Shown here: piece after piece, positions 17,616-24,476 of the stretch | How the letters are laid out: each line of letters starts with the position of its first letter | Position numbering within the stretch: the stretch's first letter is position 1 | NCBI GenBank assembly: GCA_964487845.1 | Contig: CAZASK010000002.1 | Coordinates: 1-64,000, forward strand | Origin: CAZASK01 sp964487845 | GTDB taxonomy: Bacteria > Chlamydiota > Chlamydiia > Chlamydiales > FEN-1388 | Reading direction: 5' to 3' | DNA: 64,000 nt | Notes under the pieces: generated by a model | What the model saw: the letters and a program-made list of their open reading frames with translations, nothing else | Told to the model about the DNA's origin: nothing | The model's database searches: none | Translations under genes and position numbers: made by a program

Positions 17616-20383
17616 TTTCTTGCCTTTACAAATAGATCCGCCATCTTCCGCCAATGACCCCACTGTTTTTCAAAATAGGAAAGATGGTCTGTTTTGAAAA
17701 AATAGCCAATATATGGATCAACCCACTCATTTTTTCGAGAAATTTTTTGTAAAAAATGAGCCGCTGAGTCCGTTATAGCTATCTCCTCTATCCATTCTGG
17801 CATAAGTAGCGAAGGAGCTTCTAGAGCTTCCAATGCATAAGCTACAAAATCGTGAAGCTTTTGCAAAGGCTCCTCAATATGAAAATGCAATTTTTTCGCA
17901 TCACGTATGCCGTAGATACTCGTTTCTTTATCTAAAATTGAAAGAATTGACAATAGAGGATAATTACTATAAAAACTGTGTGTATATAAGCGATCAAACG
18001 TGACCAATCCTGTCTTACAGACAGGTCCTATCTCTCCTATAAGGAAATAGTCTTTTCCCTCTATCTTGAGAGGAATCGATGGAGCTAAAAGCCTCTCTTC
18101 TGTGATCCACTCTTGCTGATGGCAATTCGTCATCAATTCAATTATCTGAAGTGATGAAGGTATATTCAGCTTACCTTTTACTGCCTCAATCTCACTTTTA
18201 TCTCGAGATAGTGATGCTATCGCCACCTTTTTTAAATGGCCCATAGGCATTTCTGGAGAAGACTCTATCTTTTCAATAAATTGTGCGTGATCTAACTGCA
18301 ATGCTTCTCTTTTTGAAGACCACTCCAGCTGTGTGCTCATCCAAAAATTATCTTCTGCCTCATCTTTCTTCAGGTAAATACCAAGACTCTTCTGTAAATA
18401 AGCTTTAATAGGATTTCTTGCTATATCGCATAAAAGACGTATATCGATATTTTTCTGCACTTTTTTTGTCTTCACTACGCAAGACGCGTGCTGCATTTCT
18501 TTTTCGCTTATGGGTATAGCAGCATGCTCCTTCTCTTCGGAAGGGCTATTCCCCCACGCAAACCCTGCATTCATCGCTTGCAACAAGTTTCTAACAGGAA
18601 GAAGTGGTTCAGCACAGCACTCTTCTGCTTGATAGCTCACATAAAACGCATCTTGCGCAAGATGAATCGATTCAATGAAGTGAAGCTGTTGTACATCTTG
18701 CATTTTCCCATATCTCGGAATCTGAAATTGTTGAGCTGCACTACAAGACACACTTGGCTGCAAAAGATCTTTTTTTTCATTCATTCCAATATAAGCAATA
18801 ACTCTAGCAGGCAATCCTCGCAGCTCTCCAACGGGAGTAAACACAACTGGCTTTTGGAAAAACAACTTTTCTCTTCTTTGCATCTCCTCATATTTCTTTT
18901 GAAGCTGTTCACAAGCGGCCTCAAAGCAAAGAAACTCTTGTGATGTTGAAAATGCCGCAATGGCATCTTCTAGCCACATTCGTTCTTTTCTATCCTCGCT
19001 TTGCCAAAAATAGGTATTCAAATGTTTATCAAAGATGGCTGCCCACACAGCTCCATTTTTTTCTTCAGAGAGGTAGCCGCCAAACTCAGAAAAAAGCTGT
19101 TGTACGATAGAGATAAAATGACCCACTGCTTGTGCTGTCGCTACTTCAAGCTCAATACCTGGGCTTTCTCTCTGAGTAGAAGCACATACCATATCTCGTG
19201 TGAGATCTTCCCATGTTCTTGCCCCTTGCGAAAATAAAATACCAGAACGCTCGAGCTCTTTTTCCAAAGAGCGCATATGGACGCCTTCGAAAAATGGACT
19301 CTTCTCAAAATAGGCTTTTATTGTGAGTATTTCATCTGTTGAAAATTGAAATGTCTTGAGAAACTGGCTATTCAAAAGAGTCAAAATATCATTCTTCGAA
19401 ACTCTTTTACTCACACATGCTAATGAATGAAAGAAACTACCAGCTAGTGTCGCCGCATGCATTGGATTTTTATGCCCTACCACTTCATAGCTCAGTGCTG
19501 AATCTTTTTTTCCAAAAACTCTCTCAATATAAGGCAAATAACGATCTAATCCATCTACATATACAATACAGGCTGCAGGAAGTAGTTGTTCTGTTAGGTT
19601 AATACAGAGAGCTTGCCGCATCAAGACTTCATATAATAGCTCCACCTCTTCTAATAGTGTGCGGGAAGTTCTCACTTGAAGGCTTTGATCGTCAACTACT
19701 TCTATTTTTTCTTCACGCCTATACGATAACGTAAGAAGATCCGCTTGTACCATCTGTAGAAAAGTGGCTTTTTTTAGAGAGAACGAAGTATTACTCACTT
19801 CATGGCGTATTACTTCATTATAGAAAGAGTGAGAGCGTATCGATTCAGGAATTAGATATTCTTCTTCTATAGGAGCATCTGTTTCTTGAATCGCTTGAAT
19901 AGTCTGTCTTGCTAAGGCGCCATTATTTGCAAGTAGCGGATGACGATCCCAATAGAGCGAGTGCAGTACTTCTTCATCCACGTCTGGCAGCTGTATTTTT
20001 CTTAATTCTTTATCTGTGTACACATCGGTCCAAAACATCATCGAAGGAGATAAAAAATAAAAATGGATGTGAGATTGCCCGATACACTGCCTGAGCCACT
20101 CATGGCTCATAGAAGCAAATCCGAAAAAATGAAACTCTCTCTTTGAAGACAAGATGGTATGAATGGTATTCCGCTCTAGCCACTGCTGCAGCGGTAGAAT
20201 TTCTACGTGAAACAGAGGCGCCTCAATCATGCGTGTGATTTCTTGCCATAGATACCAAACAAGTCCACCATCAGGCGCGATAATTACGTGATCCTTTGTA
20301 TAGCTCTGCAATTTTTTCACAAGCCTTGCAAAGTGAGATTCGATCTTATTACTCAAAAAAATATGCGTATTCGAAATATCCAT
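17612..20383 (-). CDS. recC: RecC, exonuclease V gamma subunit
   Basis: The assignment rests on position directly before recB and recD with overlapping reading frames, and on RecC-like features: an N-terminal inactive helicase fold, the segment YVDGLDRYLPYIERVFG, and the motif GELRGLPARVIAYIGMNE that resembles the inactive UvrD-like region of RecC. RecC recognises Chi and holds the RecB nuclease. I prefer the ATG giving 923 residues (MDISNTHIF) over a TTG ten codons upstream; E. coli RecC is about 1120, so this protein is short but complete. A short inverted-repeat relic sits in the spacer to the divergent MFS gene. Confidence 0.9.
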   Translation of the reverse strand: MDISNTHIFLSNKIESHFARLVKKLQSYTKDHVIIAPDGGLVWYLWQEITRMIEAPLFHVEILPLQQWLERNTIHTILSSKREFHFFGFASMSHEWLRQCIGQSHIHFYFLSPSMMFWTDVYTDKELRKIQLPDVDEEVLHSLYWDRHPLLANNGALARQTIQAIQETDAPIEEEYLIPESIRSHSFYNEVIRHEVSNTSFSLKKATFLQMVQADLLTLSYRREEKIEVVDDQSLQVRTSRTLLEEVELLYEVLMRQALCINLTEQLLPAACIVYVDGLDRYLPYIERVFGKKDSALSYEVVGHKNPMHAATLAGSFFHSLACVSKRVSKNDILTLLNSQFLKTFQFSTDEILTIKAYFEKSPFFEGVHMRSLEKELERSGILFSQGARTWEDLTRDMVCASTQRESPGIELEVATAQAVGHFISIVQQLFSEFGGYLSEEKNGAVWAAIFDKHLNTYFWQSEDRKERMWLEDAIAAFSTSQEFLCFEAACEQLQKKYEEMQRREKLFFQKPVVFTPVGELRGLPARVIAYIGMNEKKDLLQPSVSCSAAQQFQIPRYGKMQDVQQLHFIESIHLAQDAFYVSYQAEECCAEPLLPVRNLLQAMNAGFAWGNSPSEEKEHAAIPISEKEMQHASCVVKTKKVQKNIDIRLLCDIARNPIKAYLQKSLGIYLKKDEAEDNFWMSTQLEWSSKREALQLDHAQFIEKIESSPEMPMGHLKKVAIASLSRDKSEIEAVKGKLNIPSSLQIIELMTNCHQQEWITEERLLAPSIPLKIEGKDYFLIGEIGPVCKTGLVTFDRLYTHSFYSNYPLLSILSILDKETSIYGIRDAKKLHFHIEEPLQKLHDFVAYALEALEAPSLLMPEWIEEIAITDSAAHFLQKISRKNEWVDPYIGYFFKTDHLSYFEKQWGHWRKMADLFVKARK

Positions 20384-20439
20384 ACCGACTTTATCATAGC
20401 TTAATAATTCCAAGAAAAATTAGCATATAGTTTGCCTAA

Positions 20440-20463
20440 AGAGGAAATTGCAAAATTCCCTCT
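20440..20463. repeat. solo inverted-repeat relic of element family B
   Basis: A near-perfect palindrome in which the left end of family B (AGAGGAAATTGC) runs directly into the right end (AATTCCCTCT). The two full family B elements at 45315-45481 and 58081-58247 have these same termini separated by about 140 bp. It looks like the terminal repeats left after internal deletion, or a minimal copy. It lies between the divergent recC and MFS genes and could form a small hairpin. Confidence 0.6.
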
Positions 20464-20496
20464 AAACATACAAAATTATACACACATAGGCCACTC

Positions 20497-22257
20497 ATGC
20501 TTTTTTTCGATAACCGATTGCCTCATGAAAAAAAAACATTTGTATCAAAAATTTTTGGTCAATTTCGACTTACCTCGTTTGCGCATCTTAATATTGCACA
20601 GTTCTTGGGAGCAATGAATGATAACATCTTTAAGCTTTTGATCGTCTACTGCTTTATTTCTGTAGAGGGAACTCAATCCAGCAGCTCTCTACTCGCAGCA
20701 GTAGGGGCAGTCTATGTCATTCCATTTCTTCTTTTCTCTCAAACTGCCGGAATGGTTGCTGATAGATATAGCAAAAGAACTATTATTGTGTGCACAAAGG
20801 TAGCCGAACTCATTATCATGCTGCTCGGAATGATAGCATTTGCCTATGCCAGTAAGATATTGTCATTTATAGGGCTCTTTTTACTCGCGGCACACAGTGC
20901 TTTTTTTGGCCCATGCAAGTATGGCATTGTCCCTGAAATCGTTCCCACAGAGTCTATATCCAAGGCAAATGGATATCTTACCTCTTTTACGTATACTGCT
21001 ATTATTTTTGGAACTTTTCTCGCTTCCTTTTTAACAGATATCACAGAAAGAGGCTTTGTCCTCTCCGTCGCTATCTGTGCTGGATTTTCTTTACTAGGAC
21101 TTTTTACAAGCTTGCATATTCAAAAAACAGCCCCTCTTAACGCACAAAAAAAAGTAAGTCCTCGATTCATTACAGAGTTAATACGCACACTAAGAGTCAT
21201 TCGTAATGAACCATCACTCCTTACCGCCGTAATTGGATCTGCATTTTTCCTCTTTATTGGCTCTTTTATTCAACTCAATATGATTCCTTTTGCAATCAAT
21301 ATTCTTCATCTCAGCGACGTGCAAGGTGGGTATCTCTTTTTACTTACAGCCTTGGGTATTGGGGCGGGATCCATTTTCGCAGGCAAGCTTTCTGGGAAAG
21401 CGGTCGAACTTGGGCTTGTGCCGATAGGAGGCCTTGGCATCACAGCATGCTGTTTTCTACTCGATTATTACGCACCATATATGCCAATGGTCTTACTCTT
21501 TGTCTTTCTAGCAGGTTTTTTTGGAGGGGTCTACCTGGTTCCCCTAGACTCCTATATTCAAGTAACAAGCCCCAAAAATCATCGCGGTCAAATTGTAGCC
21601 TCAACAAATTTTTTAGGATTTGTCGGCGTACTTTGTTCTGCAGGGATGCTTTATCTATTAAGCGAAGTTCTTCATATTGACGCAGACCACGGTTTTACAG
21701 TAATGGGTTTTGCAACGATTGGAATTGTTATTTTTGTTCTTATATCGATGTCTGGGTATATTGTGCGTTTTTGCTCTTTTATTGTCTCTCGCATCCACTT
21801 CCCAGTAACCCTGCAAGGCAAGGATGTAATATCCATCTCTAAAATCTCTTTCTTTTTCGTGCCCCATTCCTTTTGGCCTTGGGCAGCAATACTTCTTGCT
21901 TCCCAGAGAAAGCGAATGAGACTCTTTACTCTTCATTCCACATCGACCCTTTCATTTTTTGCCAAAATAGCAAAGATGTGTATCCCAGTGCTTGAGGCGT
22001 CACATCCTGAGGATCTGCTCCCTCAAGGAGAATATGGGGATCTCATCCATCACTCTATTTCAAGAGGAACATCTATAGGAATTTTCTGCTCGAAAGAGCT
22101 ATTTGCACAGTATGCCGCTGCATGGCATTCTGCTTGGAAAAGTGATCTAGAAGGAAGAGATATCAATTTCTTCTCACTTATTGCTGTAGGACAAGAACAG
22201 TTAACTGAAGGGAAGATCAAAACAGAACTTTCTGCTAAGGTATCGCTACTGAAATAG
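20497..22257 (+). CDS. MFS protein related to LplT/Aas, with degenerate acyltransferase-like tail
   Basis: The first 420 residues or so are a 12-helix major facilitator resembling the lysophospholipid transporter LplT and the MFS half of Aas-type fusions: AQFLGAMNDNIFKLL at the start, GMVADRYSKRTIIV between helices 2 and 3, and FFGPCKYGIVPEIV later. In LplT-Aas systems, lysophospholipid is flipped inward and reacylated. The last 150 residues sit where fused relatives carry a PlsC acyltransferase, but I find no HX4D catalytic motif; there is only an Arg/Lys-rich, partly hydrophobic tail (RKRMRLFTLHS). It may be a decayed acyltransferase domain or a different regulatory tail. The Shine-Dalgarno is weak (AGG). 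Confidence 0.8.
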   Translation: MLFFDNRLPHEKKTFVSKIFGQFRLTSFAHLNIAQFLGAMNDNIFKLLIVYCFISVEGTQSSSSLLAAVGAVYVIPFLLFSQTAGMVADRYSKRTIIVCTKVAELIIMLLGMIAFAYASKILSFIGLFLLAAHSAFFGPCKYGIVPEIVPTESISKANGYLTSFTYTAIIFGTFLASFLTDITERGFVLSVAICAGFSLLGLFTSLHIQKTAPLNAQKKVSPRFITELIRTLRVIRNEPSLLTAVIGSAFFLFIGSFIQLNMIPFAINILHLSDVQGGYLFLLTALGIGAGSIFAGKLSGKAVELGLVPIGGLGITACCFLLDYYAPYMPMVLLFVFLAGFFGGVYLVPLDSYIQVTSPKNHRGQIVASTNFLGFVGVLCSAGMLYLLSEVLHIDADHGFTVMGFATIGIVIFVLISMSGYIVRFCSFIVSRIHFPVTLQGKDVISISKISFFFVPHSFWPWAAILLASQRKRMRLFTLHSTSTLSFFAKIAKMCIPVLEASHPEDLLPQGEYGDLIHHSISRGTSIGIFCSKELFAQYAAAWHSAWKSDLEGRDINFFSLIAVGQEQLTEGKIKTELSAKVSLLK

Positions 22258-22586
22258 AGCTCCTTAGAAACTTTTTTTGGACCACAACCTATTGAAAAGA
22301 TCTCAATTCATATTCGAATACATAATAGACCTCTTGCGTAATGAATAGAAGCTCATCGAGTATACTGTAGACAGAGTCGATTTTACCCATCGATGGATGG
22401 GATCTCCTGTTGTAGCTTTCGGCTTGCATACCGATTGTGTTCCCCCTCCTTTTTTTTATTTAAAGCGACAACCTATCCTATAGATAAAGGATTTTGGTTA
22501 AATCTTCTCACAGACTTTATATCATTTATCAAAAATAACGTTTAGTTGTGCAAGAAAGCTGCACAAATTTTTTGCACCTGGGATGA

Positions 22587-22853
22587 GCGACCATTGCCGA
22601 TAAGAAAGACGCGAATGAAGATAAAACATTTATTGCAAAGCTAACGCCAAAACTAAAACTTATTCTTCATAAATGGTATAAGAACAATGAAACTGATCGA
22701 ACGAAACTGCAATCCATATACCCTTTTGAGAAAATGGACTTCTTTCGAAACTCGCTTTGGTTAGAAAAATTGATGATTTTTGATCAAGTTGAGTTGCGAA
22801 TTGTAAGAGCATATGGTCGAAAAATTTGCAGCTCAAGATGCCAAAAATGGTAA
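22587..22853 (+). pseudogene. possible gene fragment without start codon
   Basis: An 88-codon open frame bounded upstream by an in-frame stop and lacking ATG, GTG or TTG near its beginning. The translated text contains a protein-like basic segment (FIAKLTPKLKLILHKWY) and then continues through the left part of a family A element to a TAA inside it. It may be a piece of a lost gene joined to the element, or simply a chance open frame. I do not recognise the product. Confidence 0.25.
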
Positions 22854-22886
22854 TTTTAACAACCAAATGGAATCTCGAAGGAAGTC
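22737..22886. mobile_element. MITE-like element, family A, copy 1
   Basis: About 150 bp bounded by imperfect terminal inverted repeats: GACTTCTTTCGAAACTCG on the left, and on the right the complement of AGACTTCCTTCGAGATTCC. The interior matches the element at 55264-55424 in opposite orientation, sharing blocks such as ATTGATGATTTTTGA and GATGCCAAAAATGG. It has no coding capacity, so it would be non-autonomous. A TAAT follows the right end, hinting at a TA-type target. It abuts the terminator of the barrel-protein gene. Confidence 0.75.
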
Positions 22887-22888
22887 TA

Positions 22889-22916
22889 ATAAAAAAAGGG
22901 GCCCAAATGGGCCCCC
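22889..22916 (-). terminator. Rho-independent terminator of the barrel-protein gene
   Basis: On the minus strand a perfect 7-bp GC stem (GGGGCCC, loop ATTT, GGGCCCC) is followed by seven T residues. It lies 35-60 nt downstream of the outer-membrane protein stop codon at 22951. Confidence 0.93.
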
Positions 22917-22950
22917 TATCACCTTGAAAGACTATACTACAGTCGTTCTA

Positions 22951-24225
22951 CTAGAACGCGTAGATAGCTGCAAGTTGGAATTTATGCGACTTGTGCTTGC
23001 CACCAATCTTTCTTGATTCTTGGTGAGCGCGCTGATAGAACGCATTGAGTGTCAAGTTGTCTGTTAAAGCATACAAGCCATCAAGTTTGTAGCCTTTGTA
23101 GTTTGTAGTACCTTGGCTCTTCTTTCTAAAGAAGGAGATGCCACGTGGACTATCTCTACCAATACCTTGGCAGTCAGATTCTGGCATAGCAAGAGCTTTT
23201 ACCCACTGATAGCTTACATCGATTGCCCAGTCAGATTGACGCTTCACTTCGCCCATTTTGAAACCTACGTAGAAAGCATTACCAGCCTTCTCATGGTGTG
23301 TCCAATGAGTAGATTTTGCTGCATGGTTGCGCAGGTATGCTGCATACAGTTGTGTCTTGTATGGAACGAAATCAGGGCTGAGATTGTATGCCAATAAGAA
23401 TTGAGATACGTTAAATCGAGCGCCATGAGGTCGCTTATGGTCATAGCGATTTGCTTTACTCTTATTCCAGTGGATATAAGAATATTTAAAATCGATACCT
23501 TCATCAACGATGTTCATGAATGCCAATTCGCCAACATAGCCAAAATGGTTGACAGTTTGATCTACAACAAATCCAGCCAATTTAGCTTGGAAATCTGCCA
23601 TTCCTTCGAAACTGTTTGCATACTTGAGTAATAAGCCATCAAAATAGTTATGGAACATTACTTTTGATTCAAAAACGTCTTTGAGACGGCGACGACCCAC
23701 TTCGATATCAAAGCGAGACGTACCTTCTTCAAACACATTATATCCCAGATATGCTTTGCGCAGAGCTAAATTATCTAAACTTCCGCTACCAAATAAAGTA
23801 TGGTGATGGTTTACATAGTGTGGAGTTTCTCTTTTCCCCCACTGACGGATACCCGCTGAATTGTCAAATTGCAATTGGATACTCGCCCATGAACGATCTG
23901 CTTTGTAGTCAAACATCAAGTTAACTTCAACATCAAATTCGTTTGTTGCAAAAGGAGCATGATGATGCGATTTATGACCACGTTGCTTTACGCCTTTTGT
24001 TGTGGACTTCATATGGCTCCACTCTGATCGCACGTCACCGCTGATCATGAGGTTACCACCTTTTTCTTGCACTGATATACCGCTCTTTGATTTTACAAAA
24101 TCAGATAAAGCTCGGATATCACTCTCACGCTCTTCCGATGTTGTCGAGTAGTCTGCACCTTGCATAGAAGAAGCAAACCCACACGTTGCCAAAGCTACTG
24201 GCAACAGATACTTGAACAGGTTCAT
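22951..24225 (-). CDS. outer-membrane beta-barrel (porin-like) protein
   Basis: I start at the ATG with GGAG 7 nt upstream; the longer open frame adds 30 codons with no better signal. The 424-residue protein begins MNLFKYLLPVALATCGFA, a clear signal peptide probably cut after SSMQGA. The mature part alternates polar and aromatic residues in strand-like runs (WASIQLQFD, FDIEVGRRRLKD, FYVGFKMG, DWAIDVSYQW) and ends in phenylalanine (FQLAAIYAF), the C-terminal aromatic recognised by BamA. His and Lys are abundant in the loops. It resembles the expanded MOMP-like porins of environmental chlamydiae more than the classic cysteine-rich MOMP, since few cysteines are present. It has its own strong promoter and terminator, so it is monocistronic and probably highly expressed. 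Confidence 0.85.
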   Translation of the reverse strand: MNLFKYLLPVALATCGFASSMQGADYSTTSEERESDIRALSDFVKSKSGISVQEKGGNLMISGDVRSEWSHMKSTTKGVKQRGHKSHHHAPFATNEFDVEVNLMFDYKADRSWASIQLQFDNSAGIRQWGKRETPHYVNHHHTLFGSGSLDNLALRKAYLGYNVFEEGTSRFDIEVGRRRLKDVFESKVMFHNYFDGLLLKYANSFEGMADFQAKLAGFVVDQTVNHFGYVGELAFMNIVDEGIDFKYSYIHWNKSKANRYDHKRPHGARFNVSQFLLAYNLSPDFVPYKTQLYAAYLRNHAAKSTHWTHHEKAGNAFYVGFKMGEVKRQSDWAIDVSYQWVKALAMPESDCQGIGRDSPRGISFFRKKSQGTTNYKGYKLDGLYALTDNLTLNAFYQRAHQESRKIGGKHKSHKFQLAAIYAF

Positions 24226-24421
24226 GGTTTTCTCCATTGTTACATGTTTTTCTAAAAACTTTAATAACTTCATAATTTTTGTTTCACCTTCATCAATTTC
24301 GGACGCCGGTATCATTACTTTGTTTCTTTATCAGAATCACTATCTCTGAAAAGACCCTTTTGGATCACTTCTCAGGCTGTTTTTCTCACGACGCCCAATT
24401 CATGAAACATTTAACCTCAGT

Positions 24422-24450
24422 GTATAATGCTGATTGCCTATTTTTGTAAA
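24422..24450 (-). promoter_or_regulatory. sigma-66/sigma-70-type promoter of the barrel-protein gene
   Basis: On the minus strand TTTACA (complement of 24445-24450) and TTATAC (complement of 24422-24427) are separated by exactly 17 bp. Transcription would start near 24415, leaving an untranslated leader of about 190 nt before the ATG at 24225; such a long leader could carry post-transcriptional control. Confidence 0.7.
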
Positions 24451-24476
24451 TATAATTCACCTGTTTTTTTTACACG

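Larger units (their letters stand above)
22258..22950. other. 693-bp spacer with repeat remnants
   Basis: No convincing gene. The stretch holds a fragment like the outer end of element family A (AATAGACCTCTT near 22322), a weak hairpin near 22390-22405, an 88-codon open frame without a start codon (22587-22853) that runs into a full family A element (22737-22886), and the terminator of the downstream barrel-protein gene. It appears to be a graveyard for small mobile sequences. Confidence 0.6.

Noticed and set aside
18488..18943. 151-codon plus-strand open frame inside recC
   Set aside because: It is antisense to a clear RecC coding region, contains no recognisable domain and has no ribosome-binding site.
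22385..22460. Terminator-like hairpin with T-run after the MFS gene
   Set aside because: The stem is only 6 bp and lies far from the T-run, so it is not convincing.
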